NCBI RefSeq assembly: GCF_029543155.1
Contig: NZ_JARQXA010000001.1
Coordinates: forward strand, 1 to 64,000
Direction: 5' to 3'
DNA from: Sphingomonas sp. HITSZ_GF
GTDB lineage: Bacteria; Pseudomonadota; Alphaproteobacteria; Sphingomonadales; Sphingomonadaceae
Length of the DNA: 64,000 nt
Shown piece by piece: positions 17,832 to 27,396 of this stretch. Every line of letters starts with the position of its first letter. Position 1 is the stretch's first letter. The translations under genes and the position numbers were made by a program. The notes under the pieces are model-generated. The model was not told where the DNA came from. It saw nothing but the letters and a program-made list of their open reading frames with translations, and did no database searches.

Positions 17832-19544
17832 TCACTTCGCCGGTGCTTCCTTCTTCATCGACTGCTTGAGCACCGGGTGGCGCGAATAGAGCCACTGCTG
17901 CTGCAGGATGGTGATGACGTTCGAGGTGATCCAGTAGAGCTGCAGGCCGACGGCGAAGGGCGCCATCAGGAACATCAGCATCCACGGCATGATCGCAAAG
18001 ACCTGCTTCTGGACCTCGTCCATCGGCGCCGGGTTGAACTTCATCTGGAAGAACATCGACACGCCGAGCAGCACCGGGATCACGCCGATCGCCAGGAAGC
18101 TGGGCGGAGTGAAGTGGAGATAGCCGAACAGGTTGAGGATCGTCGCGGGATCGGGGGCCGAAAGATCACGGATCCACAAGGCGAAGGGCTGGTGGCGCAT
18201 TTCGATCGTGAGCAGCAGCACCTTGTAGAGCGCGAACATGATCGGGATCTGCAGCAGGATCGGCAGGCAGCCCGCGAGTGGGTTCACCTTCTCTTCCTTG
18301 TAGAGCTTCATGATCTCCTGCTGCTGGCGCTGCTTGTCGTCCTTGAAGCGCTCCTGCAGCGCCTTCATCTTCGGCTGGACGACGCGCATCCGGGCCATCG
18401 ATTCGAACTGCTTGTGCGCGATCGGGAAGAGCAGGCCGCGGATGGTGATCGTAAGCAGGATGATCGCCACGCCGAAATTGCCGACCAAGCGGAACAGCCA
18501 GTCGAGATAGTAGAAGATGGGCTTCTCGACGATCTCGAACCAGCCCCAGTCGACCGCGCGGCCGAACAGGGTGATGCCGAGCTTGTTCTGGTAGTTCTCG
18601 AGCAGCTTCACGACCTTGGCACCGGCGAAGAAGCGGCTCGAATAGGTGACCTGCTTGCCCGGGGCGATGCTGAGCGGCTCGGCCAGGCTGTAATCGGCCT
18701 GGTAGGTCTGCTTGGCGGTGCCGCGGTGCTGGAGCGAGACGGGCACGCGCTGATCGGGGACGAGCGCGGTCAGCCAGTAATGGTCGCTATAGCCGACCCA
18801 GCCGCCGGTGGTGGCCATCTGGGTGGGGGCGCTTTCGGTATCGGCCCAGTTGATGTCCTTGGCCGCGCCATTGGCGACGACCATCGGGCCGACATGTGCG
18901 GCCCACTGGTCGACGTCCTTCGAGCGCTCGGCGCGCGAGATCAGTGCAAAGGGCGTGACCTGAACCGGCGCCTGGCCGACATTGGCGACCGTCTGGCGGA
19001 TCGAGAACATGTAATCCTGGTCGATCGACAGCTCGATGCGGAAGACCTGGCCGGTGGCGGTTTTCGTCGTCAGCGTGACCGGGGTGGTGGGCGTCAGCTT
19101 CGCGCCGCTCGCCTGCCACACCGTGTCGGGGCCCGGCGCCTGGACGCCGGCGCCCTGCCAGCCGAACTGCGCGAAATAGGCGCCCTGCGCGCCGCTGGGC
19201 GAGAGCAGGCGGATCGGCGGCGACTTCTTCGAGGTGGTCTCGTCATATTTGACGAGCTCGAGATCGTCGATCCGCGCGCCCTTGAGGTTGATCGAGCCCT
19301 TGAGCGAAGGCGTGTCGATCGCCACGCGCGGGCTATCGGCCAGCACGACGGCGCGATCGCGCAGCGCGGCGGGCGTGTCCGTCGCGGGGGTGGCGCCCGG
19401 CGTGACCTTGACCGACTTGCCGTTCACCGTCTGGGTCGCGGCCTGCTGCTGCGGGAAGAGCCAGTGGGTGACGGCGGGCCACGCAAACAGCAGCAGCGCC
19501 GCGATCACCGCGAACAGCACGAAATTCTTCTGGTCTTCCTTCAC
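17832..19544 (-). CDS. yidC: Membrane protein insertase YidC
   Basis: The 570-residue protein has a first transmembrane helix (FVLFAVIAALLLFAWPAV), a large periplasmic domain (about 60-340) and the conserved C-terminal 60KD insertase domain. The hydrophilic-groove helix reads FGVAIILLTITIRGLLFPIA, with the catalytic-groove Arg, and the coiled-coil loop MKALQERFKDDKQRQQQEIM follows. The end is basic (KKEAPAK). YidC inserts inner-membrane proteins alone or with SecYEG. Confidence 0.96.
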   Translation of the reverse strand: MKEDQKNFVLFAVIAALLLFAWPAVTHWLFPQQQAATQTVNGKSVKVTPGATPATDTPAALRDRAVVLADSPRVAIDTPSLKGSINLKGARIDDLELVKYDETTSKKSPPIRLLSPSGAQGAYFAQFGWQGAGVQAPGPDTVWQASGAKLTPTTPVTLTTKTATGQVFRIELSIDQDYMFSIRQTVANVGQAPVQVTPFALISRAERSKDVDQWAAHVGPMVVANGAAKDINWADTESAPTQMATTGGWVGYSDHYWLTALVPDQRVPVSLQHRGTAKQTYQADYSLAEPLSIAPGKQVTYSSRFFAGAKVVKLLENYQNKLGITLFGRAVDWGWFEIVEKPIFYYLDWLFRLVGNFGVAIILLTITIRGLLFPIAHKQFESMARMRVVQPKMKALQERFKDDKQRQQQEIMKLYKEEKVNPLAGCLPILLQIPIMFALYKVLLLTIEMRHQPFALWIRDLSAPDPATILNLFGYLHFTPPSFLAIGVIPVLLGVSMFFQMKFNPAPMDEVQKQVFAIMPWMLMFLMAPFAVGLQLYWITSNVITILQQQWLYSRHPVLKQSMKKEAPAK

Positions 19545-19565
19545 GAACGATTTCCTCGGAAAATC

Positions 19566-19793
19566 TTATGGCACCGGATCGTAGCCGTGGCCGCCCCAGG
19601 GATGGCAGCGGGCGATCCGCCGGATGGCGAGCCAACTGCCTTTGAAAGCCCCATAGCGGCGAAGCGCCTCGATTGCATAGGCCGAACAGCTGGGCTGGTA
19701 GCGGCAGCTCGGCGGGAGAATGGCGGAGGGGCCGATCTGCCAGGCCCGTGCGAGCAGGATGAGGAGCTTAGCGAGCACCGCCACACACTCCAT
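19566..19793 (-). CDS. yidD: Membrane protein insertion efficiency factor YidD
   Basis: This 75-residue protein carries the YidD core [19 protein letters not shown] and [15 protein letters not shown] with its conserved Cys residues. It assists YidC-mediated insertion at the inner membrane face. It lies between rnpA and yidC, 21 bp before yidC, as in most proteobacteria. Confidence 0.93.
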   Translation of the reverse strand: MECVAVLAKLLILLARAWQIGPSAILPPSCRYQPSCSAYAIEALRRYGAFKGSWLAIRRIARCHPWGGHGYDPVP

Positions 19794-19797
19794 ATCC

Positions 19798-19904
19798 GTC
19801 GCCCTGAACTTGTTTCAGGGTCCAACGTGCCGCGAACGAAGGGCTGGAGGTTCGAGCGATTCCCGTGCCGCCTGTTGGATGCTGAAACAAGTTCAGCATG
19901 ACGA
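19798..19904. repeat. GAACTTGTTTCAGG-type inverted repeat
   Basis: CGTCGCCCTGAACTTGTTTCAGGG at the left and GCTGAAACAAGTTCAGCATGACG at the right form a different intergenic repeat family from the CGTCATCCC elements. It splits rnpA from yidD. Confidence 0.65.
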
Positions 19905-19919
19905 AGGGAGGGCGATGGT

Positions 19920-20261
19920 TCACCGCTTGATCTTCCCCAGCGCCTTGACCAGCTCGGCCTTGAGATCGTCGAACGGGCGCTCGACGCCGCCGGCGCGGCC
20001 GATCAGCACATGATCCGCGCCGGGCAGGCCGGCTTCGGGCAGTACTTCGCGGGCAAGCACCCGGAACCGGCGCTTCATCCGGTTGCGGATCACCGCGTTG
20101 CCGACTTTCTTGGATACGGTAATGCCGACCCGCATCAACGGATCGGCATCGTCACGCGCACGCACGATCAGGACGAAGCCGGGCATGGGAGCCCGCTTGC
20201 CTGCGTTCGCCGCGAGATAGTCCTTGCGCTGCGTAAGCCGCGCAACAGGAGTCGGGTTCAG
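19920..20261 (-). CDS. rnpA: Ribonuclease P protein component, probable CTG start
   Basis: The frame has the RnpA RNA-binding motif [22 protein letters not shown] and [12 protein letters not shown]. RnpA helps the RNase P RNA cut tRNA 5' leaders. No ATG, GTG or TTG occurs in frame between rpmH and the conserved start [11 protein letters not shown]; the next ATG (MPGFVL) would remove essential sequence. The best candidate is CTG 20261 (LNPTPVARL), which overlaps the rpmH stop as CTGA. The product would be 113 residues, the usual size. The start codon is an inference. Confidence 0.85.
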   Translation of the reverse strand: MNPTPVARLTQRKDYLAANAGKRAPMPGFVLIVRARDDADPLMRVGITVSKKVGNAVIRNRMKRRFRVLAREVLPEAGLPGADHVLIGRAGGVERPFDDLKAELVKALGKIKR

Positions 20262-20392
20262 GCCGACAGCTTGTTGCGGCCGCGGGCGCGGCGGGCACGA
20301 ATCACGTTGCGGCCGCCCGGGGTCGCCATGCGGCTGCGGAAGCCGTGCCGGCGCGCACGCACCAGGTTGCTCGGCTGAAAGGTCCGCTTCAT
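20258..20392 (-). CDS. rpmH: 50S ribosomal protein L34
   Basis: The 44-residue protein is the standard L34 length: [20 protein letters not shown] at the start and [17 protein letters not shown] at the end. It is highly basic. It leads the rpmH-rnpA-yidD-yidC-engB cluster. Confidence 0.97.
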   Translation of the reverse strand: MKRTFQPSNLVRARRHGFRSRMATPGGRNVIRARRARGRNKLSA

Positions 20393-20479
20393 CGCTCATC
20401 CTCAAGTATCTAGAACGTAAAAGGGCCACCACAGGGGCGGCCGCGTGTCGGGTGCCCATAGTGGGACGATCTGCACGAG

Positions 20480-20812
20480 TCAACGTGTTCCGTCCCCGAA
20501 ACCCAGCACTTCCGCCTCGGCGCGGGCGATTTTTGCCTCCTCGGCGCGCAGTCGGCGGCGGCGGGCGCTGCGGCGGCGCAGCGCGGCATCGGCATAATGG
20601 CCGAATCGCGGCCAGCGCCGCTTGGCCCGCGCGAACTGCTTCTGCGCCCAGACCGAGTTGCGCAGCACCAGCACCAGGCCCGCGGCGAACACGAAGATGC
20701 CGCCCGGGCCGGGAATGATCCCGACCAGCGGCGTGATGGCGATCAGCAACGCTCCCGTGAGGAACAGGGCGGTGCGGACGATCGGGCTGCGTGCGGCTGC
20801 CATGCGGGGCAA
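20480..20812 (-). CDS. Small PGPGW-like transmembrane protein
   Basis: The 110-residue protein has two helices (ALFLTGALLIAITPLVGIIP and GIFVFAAGLVLVLRN) joined by PGPGG, which resembles the PGPGW family of short membrane proteins. The C-terminal third is strongly basic (RRRSARRRRLRAEEAK). Function is unknown. It could start at ATG 20812 or three codons later. rpmH lies downstream after 87 bp. Confidence 0.65.
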   Translation of the reverse strand: MPRMAAARSPIVRTALFLTGALLIAITPLVGIIPGPGGIFVFAAGLVLVLRNSVWAQKQFARAKRRWPRFGHYADAALRRRSARRRRLRAEEAKIARAEAEVLGFGDGTR

Positions 20813-20946
20813 GTGGGAAGCGTGTGTTGGTTGTACAAGACACAGTGTTGTGGTTCATCGCGGCTTAGGCTTGTTTCATCGACGCAGGGGCCGCGCCGGT
20901 CGCGCTGCGGTCGTGCCGCAGCGGAGCAGGCGGGCATGGGCCGGGG

Positions 20947-22515
20947 ATGACTCGATTCCCCTATCTGTTCGCCCCGATGCTGTTCCTTTCGGCCTGTGGG
21001 GGCGGTGGTGGTGGAGGGGGCGTCGTCACGCCTGCGCCCAGCTCATCACCCACTGCGACACCGACGGTTACGATCACGGTCACGCCTGCCACCGCCGCGC
21101 TGACAGCCAATGGTAGCCAGCAATTCGCCTGCGCTGTTAGCGGCGCGACCGATGCGGGATGCACCTGGACGGTGCAGGAAGCGAATGGCGGCACCGTTTC
21201 AGCGACTGGCCTCTATGTCGCTCCGGGAACGGCGGGGACGTTCCACGTCGTCGCAAGGAGTGTTGCGGACACCGGCAAGACTGCCAGCGCCACGGTGACG
21301 GTCAGCCTGCCAACTGCCGCCAGACCCTGGGTCACGGGCTATTATCTCGGCTATTTCTGGGACAATTCCTATCCGCCCGAGAGGGTCGATATGACGGCGC
21401 TGACGCATTACGTGTTCGGGCGGGTGGCGCCGGGTGGAGGCACACTCGACGGCGCGCCGGGCACTGTGGTCGAGGGTGCCGGTACCGCACACGAACCAAG
21501 GCTTTCGCCGGACGGGGTGCGCAGCGTCGAAGACTATCTGGTGAAGCGCGCGCATGATGCCGGGCGCAAGGCGCTGCTGATGATCGGCGGCGCGTCCGAC
21601 GGCAACGGCTTCCTGCTATCCACCACCAATGCGATCCGCTCGACCTTCGTAAAGAACGTCGTCGATTACATGGTCGCGCATGATTATGACGGGCTGGACC
21701 TTGATTGGGAGGATAAGTTCGAGGGTAGTGACGAGATTACGCCGCATGTGAGCGGGGATGAAGCCAAGCGTCGACTGTTCGCGCTGATCGCGGACCTGCG
21801 CACCGAATTTGCGAAGCGTCCGCGTTACCAGGGGGCGGGCAAGGCGGCGCTCCTCACATTGCCGGGGTACACCGTCTCGATCAACGATCTGGGCGCGGAC
21901 GGCAAGGTACCGCAATGGCAGGCCGATCTCGCCAACAAGGTCGATCAGTATAACCTGATGAGTTACGGCATCGGCACGACCTGGAGCGGCAATGGTTGGC
22001 TTTCCTGGTTCAGCAGCCCGATCTTCGGCGCGACTGGCCAGACACCGCGCGACCTCAATTCGAGCATTATCGCCTATGAGAAGACTGGCGTGCCGCGCAG
22101 CAAGATCGGCATCGGCATCGGCTTCTACGGAATCTATTTCGGTCCGGGGGTGACTGGCCCGCGGCAGGATACCGAGGCCAATAACATCTTCGAATATGAT
22201 GATGACGCGCTGCGTTACTCGGAGCTGGTCCGCATGGGCTATCTGAGCAACGGCACCTACAAATGGGATGAGGTCGCACAGGTCGGCTATCGCAGCTATG
22301 CGGGCGGCGGCTACACGCCGCCGGGCTCGGGCCGCAACAAGGCGGGTTTCCTTTCCTATGAAGACGAGCGCTCGATCGCGGCCAAGGCGGCCTGGGTGCG
22401 CCAGGCGGGGCTGGGCGGCACGATCCTGTGGGCGATCAACTATGATTACCTGCCGAACGGCACCAGCCCGCTGCTGAGTGCGGTGAAGACCGAGTTCAAG
22501 CCGGAAGCGCCGTGA
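20947..22515 (+). CDS. GH18 chitinase-like lipoprotein with Ig-like domain
   Basis: This 522-residue protein has a lipobox (FLSAC, Cys near residue 17), a run of eight Gly, a Thr/Pro linker, a Big_2-like Ig domain (about 40-120) and a GH18 barrel (about 125-515). The catalytic signature YDGLDLDWE is intact, with Glu as proton donor, and the barrel ends with GGTILWAINYDY. It should hydrolyse chitin or a related beta-1,4-GlcNAc glycan at the outer membrane. Confidence 0.92.
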   Translation: MTRFPYLFAPMLFLSACGGGGGGGGVVTPAPSSSPTATPTVTITVTPATAALTANGSQQFACAVSGATDAGCTWTVQEANGGTVSATGLYVAPGTAGTFHVVARSVADTGKTASATVTVSLPTAARPWVTGYYLGYFWDNSYPPERVDMTALTHYVFGRVAPGGGTLDGAPGTVVEGAGTAHEPRLSPDGVRSVEDYLVKRAHDAGRKALLMIGGASDGNGFLLSTTNAIRSTFVKNVVDYMVAHDYDGLDLDWEDKFEGSDEITPHVSGDEAKRRLFALIADLRTEFAKRPRYQGAGKAALLTLPGYTVSINDLGADGKVPQWQADLANKVDQYNLMSYGIGTTWSGNGWLSWFSSPIFGATGQTPRDLNSSIIAYEKTGVPRSKIGIGIGFYGIYFGPGVTGPRQDTEANNIFEYDDDALRYSELVRMGYLSNGTYKWDEVAQVGYRSYAGGGYTPPGSGRNKAGFLSYEDERSIAAKAAWVRQAGLGGTILWAINYDYLPNGTSPLLSAVKTEFKPEAP

Positions 22516-22521
22516 CCGCGG

Positions 22522-23244
22522 CTAGTCGTTGTTGAAGTGCACCGGGATCACCACCCAGGCATCGCTATCGATCGCGCCGCCGCGCGTCGGCGGATTGATC
22601 TGGAAGCTCCGCGACGCATCGAGCGCCGCGTCGCCGAAATAGAAGCCGCGCGGGGTCTCGCGGACGACGCGGCAGCGGCTGGGGCGTCGGGTCGGCAGGA
22701 TGCGGCAGGCGAGCAAGACGTCGCCGCTCTGGTTCATCGCCTGGGCGGCGGCGGGGTTCACCCGCTGCAGCTCCTCGGGCGTCGGCTTGTGGACCCAGTC
22801 GGGCGGCACCAGCCGGGGCTTGGCCGGGGGCGGTGCGGGAACGCCGATGCCCGTGCCGCCGCCGATGCCGCCCGTGCCCGCGCCGCCGCTCCCCTGCGCC
22901 GTGCCGGTGCCGGTGCCGCCCGGGCCGATGATCGGCGCGGCCGGCGGAGCAGGGGGGGCTTGCGGGGCCAGCGTGGCGGTGGGCGTCTCGGGCGGGGCGG
23001 GCGCCGGGGCGGGAGCGCCGGGATCGACGCGGTGGGTATGGGGCGGAACCGGCTTCGGTTCGGGCCTGGGCAGATCGGGCGGCGGCGGCAGCGCGACGAA
23101 ATCGACCGGGAGCGGACGTTCGTGCGCGGCCGGGGTGAGCATCACCGCCAGCCCGGCGCGCAGCAGCGCGAACACCAGCACCAGCATGCCCGCCGCCGCC
23201 AGGGCAGAGGCGCCGCGATTGCCGGGGGTGAGCGTCCGCACCAT
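22522..23244 (-). CDS. TonB-like energy-transducer family protein
   Basis: The 240-residue protein has one N-terminal transmembrane helix (ASALAAAGMLVLVFALLRAG), a long Pro-rich and Gly-rich periplasmic spacer (PPPPDLPRPEPKPVPPH), and a small C-terminal domain with the TonB-like CRVVRETPRGFYFGDAALDA segment and two Cys. It may couple proton motive force to an outer-membrane receptor, but no receptor or ExbBD gene is nearby. ATG 23244 is preferred over 23280. Confidence 0.7.
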   Translation of the reverse strand: MVRTLTPGNRGASALAAAGMLVLVFALLRAGLAVMLTPAAHERPLPVDFVALPPPPDLPRPEPKPVPPHTHRVDPGAPAPAPAPPETPTATLAPQAPPAPPAAPIIGPGGTGTGTAQGSGGAGTGGIGGGTGIGVPAPPPAKPRLVPPDWVHKPTPEELQRVNPAAAQAMNQSGDVLLACRILPTRRPSRCRVVRETPRGFYFGDAALDASRSFQINPPTRGGAIDSDAWVVIPVHFNND

Positions 23245-23370
23245 GCACGCAAGGCTATGCCGCCGCCGCGCTTCCCGCAATGCCGGCGCACTTGATCCAT
23301 AACGGCGGCACTTCCCCGCCGCTTTGGAGAAATGCCGCTATCCTGCCCGGGCTGAGGGGGAGGCGGGGGC

Positions 23371-24504
23371 TTGGTCGCGAGCGTTTCGACGGTTGCCTAT
23401 CTGGGGCTCGAGGCGCGGGCGGTGGAGGTGCAGTGCAACCTCGTCGCCGGGCTGCCCAAGTTCGTGGTGGTCGGCCTCCCCGACAAGGCGGTGGCGGAAA
23501 GCCGCGAGCGGGTGCGCGCCGCGATGGCGGCGATCGGCCTGGCGCTGCCGCCCAAGCACATCATCCTCAACCTCTCGCCCGCCGACCTGCCCAAGGAGGG
23601 ATCGCATTTCGATCTTGCCGTGGCGCTGGCGCTGCTCGGGGCGATGGGCGTGGTCGATGCCGAGACGCTGGCCGGCTATGTCGTGGTCGGCGAACTGGCG
23701 CTGGATGGGCGGATCGCGCCTAGCCCCGGCGTGCTGCTCGCTGCGCTGCATGCGGCCGAGACGGGCAAGGGGCTGGTCTGCCCCGCGGCGCAGGGCGCCG
23801 AGGCGGCCTGGGCCGGGCAGGTGGAAGTGGTCGCCGCGCCCGACCTGATCGCGCTGCTCAACCATTTCAAGGGCAACCAGCTGCTGCCCATGCCCGGGCC
23901 CGGCGAAGTCGATCCCCCGGGCATCGGCCCGGACCTCGCCCAGGTGAAGGGTCAGGAGACGGCGCGGCGCGCGCTCGAGATCGCGGCGGCGGGCGGGCAC
24001 AACCTGCTGATGTGCGGGCCACCGGGGGCCGGCAAGTCGCTGCTCGCCTCGTGCCTGCCGGGGATATTGCCGCCGCTCGACGCCGCCGAGGCGCTGGAGG
24101 TGTCGATGGTCGCCTCGGTCGCCGGCACCTTGAACGGCGGGCGGCTGACCAGAGCACGCCCTTTCCGCGCGCCGCATCATTCGGCCTCGATGGCCGCGCT
24201 CACCGGCGGTGGCCTGCGCGTGAAGCCGGGGGAGGTGAGCCTCGCGCATCTCGGCGTGCTGTTCCTCGACGAGCTGCCCGAGTTCCAGCGCGCCGTGCTC
24301 GATTCGCTCCGCCAGCCGATCGAAGCGGGCGTGGTGAGCGTGGCGCGGGCCAATGCGCACGTCACCTTTCCGGCGCGGGTGCAGCTGGTTGCGGCGATGA
24401 ACCCGTGCCGCTGCGGGCATTTGGGGGACCCGGCTTTGGCCTGCGCGCGGGCGCCGCGCTGCGCGGCGGACTATCAGGCCAAGGTCTCCGGGCCGCTGCT
24501 CGAC
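23371..24504 (+). pseudogene. comM: comM (yifB) 5' part, split by the prophage
   Basis: The first 378 codons of the MCM-like AAA+ helicase ComM/YifB. It has the N-terminal Lon-like domain (AVEVQCNLVAGLPKFVVVGL), Walker A CGPPGAGKS (near 215), Walker B LGVLFLDELPEF (near 295) and NPCRCGHLGD. ComM drives branch migration during natural transformation. The host frame ends at CTCGAC (24499-24504, Leu-Asp), where phage DNA begins; the hybrid frame runs to a stop at 24603. Joining 24504 to 62254 restores 502 codons in frame. The start is probably TTG 23371 after GAGGCGGGGG. Confidence 0.93.
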
Positions 24505-24527
24505 AATAGTGACAGTCTTTCAAGTGA
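24499..24527. other. attL (phage-host junction)
   Basis: The core CTCGAC (24499-24504) continues host comM on its left. Twelve nt into the phage side lies CTTTCAAGTGA (24517-24527), the exact inverse of TCACTTGAAAG at attR (62227-62237). Rejoined, these arms flank the core symmetrically, as in serine-integrase attP sites. The dyad centre falls on GA within CTCGAC, a candidate crossover dinucleotide. Confidence 0.85.
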
Positions 24528-24544
24528 TGTGAGAGACTGCCCCC

Positions 24545-26320
24545 ATGAACATCAATCGCAACTTCAAGAACGTCATCCCTTACCGTCGCTGGTCCACGCT
24601 TGAGCAGGGCAATTCGGACAAGTCCTCCGATGATCGCCAGATCGCCAACACCCACGCGTTCTGTCGTGAGCAGGGTTGGACGGTCACGCACTTCGATGCG
24701 GTGGACGCGGGCAAGTCCGCCTACACCGGCGCGAACCTGACCAAGGGAATCCTCGGTAAACTCACCACACAGCTTCTCACTGGTGCGCTCGATCCGCATG
24801 AAACGGTGATAGTCGTCGAGGAATTGGACCGCCTCAGTCGCCAGCCTCCGGGCCGCATGACCGCATGGATGCAGCCCCTGTTGATGGCGGGCGTGACCTT
24901 TGCGGTGTCGAACACCCGGCAGATCGTCACCGAAGCCTCGATGAACGATTTCGGCCAGTTCGTGAGCCTCATGAGCCAAGCATTCTCCGGCTACGAGTTT
25001 TCTCGCCGCCAACAGAACCGGGGCAACGGAGCGTGGAACAAGCGCCGCGAAGCCGCGCGCGAGGGCCGCAACATCGCGCGCCATCGTGCACGCGGATGGC
25101 TGATGTGGGACGACGCCACCAAGACGTATCGAGAGATCGATGATCGTGTTTGGCTGGTCGGGGAAGCTTTCCGGCTGCACGTCGAGGAGCGGAAGGGCAA
25201 GGGCGAGATCGCCAAACTCTTCAACCTGCTTGCGGTCAACGATGAGCGCTATCGTGCGTTTAGTTCGTCCAAGGTCCAGCCCAAGCTTTGGACTGCCACG
25301 GCTATCGGGCGCATCCTGCACGATCCCGCAGTTACCGGCTTCATCCAGTATCACAACAACCCGCGTGGCGCTGACAAGAAGGTTGCCGTTGGCGACCCGG
25401 TGAAGGTCTATCCGGAGATCATCAGCCCGGAGCTATTCGCCCGCGCGAACGAAAAGCGCCACGTCGAGCAGCTTCGCCACAAGGGCCGGGGCACCAACAT
25501 CTCGAACCTGTTGGGGCCGATTGCGCGATGCTCAGAATGTGGCGGCACGATGCAGCCGCTGGGATCGTCGCGCTGGCGCGTGGCCAAGGACGGCACCCGG
25601 TCGCAGCATTATTATCTCTACTGCCAGACGAACAAGATGAGCCGGGGCGAAGCATGCACCAATGCGCGGGGCTGGCCCTATGCGTCGATCGAGACACCGA
25701 TCCTCGACAAGCTGCTTCGCCTCGCGATCGACGATCAGCACTTCCGCACCGCCGACGGCGAGGTTGCCCGGCTCGAAGGCAACGTCGTGCGGCTCCAACG
25801 CCAGCTTGAGGACCAACAGAAGCGCGCCAAGGTCATGCTCGCCACGATCGGCGAAGACGCGATGGACTTCGAGCGGGAGGCATACGAGACGGCCAAGCGG
25901 AACATCCGTCTCACGATGGAGGCGCTGGCGACTGCACAGACCGAGCTTGGCGATGCAAAGGGGCAAGTCAGCCCGGCGGAGCACATCGTTCGCGTTGCCG
26001 AAGTCCGCGACCGTATGGACAGCGAGAACACTGATGAGCGCTACACCGCTCGACTGCTTACCAAGACCGCGTTGCGCGGCATAATCGACGAGATCACGTT
26101 CTTCCCCGGTGCCGATCCGTGGGGAGGGCCCGAGGGGTTGGTTTGGGTGGAATTGCTCCACGGCATCGGGAACTTGATGATTTGGCCGGGCCGTGAGCCC
26201 GTCTTCACTGAATCTGGCGACATGCGGGAGAACGAGGGGAAATCAGCACTCCGCGATGCACGCGGTAATGTGGACCAGATCGACCGCATCCAAGCTTATA
26301 TGCGGCGGCGGGCGGGCTGA
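24545..26320 (+). CDS. int: Large serine recombinase (phage integrase)
   Basis: The 591-residue protein has an N-terminal resolvase catalytic domain with nucleophile Ser17 in YRRWSTLEQ and EELDRLSRQPPGRM, a recombinase domain (about 165-300) and a zinc ribbon with Cys329, Cys332, Cys360 and Cys371. A Glu/Arg-rich coiled coil follows (about 400-480). It should catalyse attP x attB integration into comM and, with a directionality factor, excision. It starts 18 bp inside attL. The DNA before it has an imperfect dyad (24514-24522 / 24531-24539). Its end overlaps the convergent methyltransferase gene by 25 bp. Confidence 0.95.
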   Translation: MNINRNFKNVIPYRRWSTLEQGNSDKSSDDRQIANTHAFCREQGWTVTHFDAVDAGKSAYTGANLTKGILGKLTTQLLTGALDPHETVIVVEELDRLSRQPPGRMTAWMQPLLMAGVTFAVSNTRQIVTEASMNDFGQFVSLMSQAFSGYEFSRRQQNRGNGAWNKRREAAREGRNIARHRARGWLMWDDATKTYREIDDRVWLVGEAFRLHVEERKGKGEIAKLFNLLAVNDERYRAFSSSKVQPKLWTATAIGRILHDPAVTGFIQYHNNPRGADKKVAVGDPVKVYPEIISPELFARANEKRHVEQLRHKGRGTNISNLLGPIARCSECGGTMQPLGSSRWRVAKDGTRSQHYYLYCQTNKMSRGEACTNARGWPYASIETPILDKLLRLAIDDQHFRTADGEVARLEGNVVRLQRQLEDQQKRAKVMLATIGEDAMDFEREAYETAKRNIRLTMEALATAQTELGDAKGQVSPAEHIVRVAEVRDRMDSENTDERYTARLLTKTALRGIIDEITFFPGADPWGGPEGLVWVELLHGIGNLMIWPGREPVFTESGDMRENEGKSALRDARGNVDQIDRIQAYMRRRAG

Positions 26321-27321
26321 CAGCGTAGATATCCCCGCCCCTCGATCCTCGCCTTCGCAGCTTCATAGAAATCACGATCCTTCTCGATCGCGATCCAGCG
26401 GCGATCCGTCTCCATCGCCGCGATCGCAGTCGAGCCACTTCCGCAGGTGGGATCGAGCACGGTCGCGCCCTCGGGACTATAGGTGCGGATCAGATAGGCG
26501 AGCAGATCGACCGGCTTTTGCGATGTGTGCAGCCGCCCCTTCTGGCCAACGCTCGGGAATTCCATAACCGTCGTGGGATAGTTGGTATGCGTCTGGATCG
26601 ACTGCTTCAGGATCGTCTTCCCCAGCAACACCGAGCGTTGGCCACCGCGTCGAACATGCTGCTTCTCAAGCTCGATCAACCCTTGCGGGTTGTAGACCAC
26701 CCGGCGCTTGGAATGCTTCACCAGCACGGCGGGAGAGAATACGAGCACATCTTCATGGATGCTCATCGGGCGGCTCTTCGAATGCTGGAAGCCCGTGGCC
26801 TTCGATTTCTTCCAGATGGCCGCGTATTTGAACCACTCCCGGTTGCTCGCGATCAGGTCCGTGGTGAACGGCTGCACTGAGAACATCACCGCGTTGCCGA
26901 GCGGGGTAAGGACGCGTCGGGCTTCTCGCCAGAATGCAACCAGATCGATTTGCCGATCCCATGGGCAGCACGTCACCCCATAGGGCAGATCAGCGAGGAT
27001 TAGATCAATCGACCGGTCCGGGATCGCCCGCATCAATTCGAGGCAATCGCCATGGTGAAGGCCGAGATCGAGCGCGCGATCATTCGCGGGCACGATCCGC
27101 CAGCTATCGCCGCGTGCATCGATCTCGGGGCTCTCACGGCAGAATTCGGTCATGCGCTCGCGGATCGTGGCAATGCTCGCCGGGCGACCGACGCGCAGCA
27201 ACTCGCGGGCGATCTCCGGAGCGGTGCGGAAGCTGAAATCGAGCGCGTCGATGAAATGCTCGTCCGCGATATCGCGGCGGGGAGAGCGGCGGATTGGGGT
27301 GGTGCTGGCGAGATGGATCAT
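26296..27321 (-). CDS. Beta-class DNA methyltransferase
   Basis: The 341-residue protein has motif IV DLPYG (111-115) before motif I DPTCGSGS (290-297), the beta-class order, and HTSQKPVDLL between them. DLPY instead of DPPY is frequent in phage enzymes. It should methylate exocyclic adenine or cytosine nitrogen; the target is unknown. The first 80 residues are helical and may aid recognition. ATG 27321 is chosen because GGAGAA lies 5 nt upstream; an ATG at 27387 is possible. No partner restriction gene is present, so anti-restriction or gene control is likely. Confidence 0.9.
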   Translation of the reverse strand: MIHLASTTPIRRSPRRDIADEHFIDALDFSFRTAPEIARELLRVGRPASIATIRERMTEFCRESPEIDARGDSWRIVPANDRALDLGLHHGDCLELMRAIPDRSIDLILADLPYGVTCCPWDRQIDLVAFWREARRVLTPLGNAVMFSVQPFTTDLIASNREWFKYAAIWKKSKATGFQHSKSRPMSIHEDVLVFSPAVLVKHSKRRVVYNPQGLIELEKQHVRRGGQRSVLLGKTILKQSIQTHTNYPTTVMEFPSVGQKGRLHTSQKPVDLLAYLIRTYSPEGATVLDPTCGSGSTAIAAMETDRRWIAIEKDRDFYEAAKARIEGRGYLRCQPARRRI

Positions 27322-27396
27322 AGGCTTCTCCGAGTGATTTCGGAGCAAGCCTCCCACAGAGTTGGAATCTGTCAGCCAAAAGTTCATTTAAGCGCG

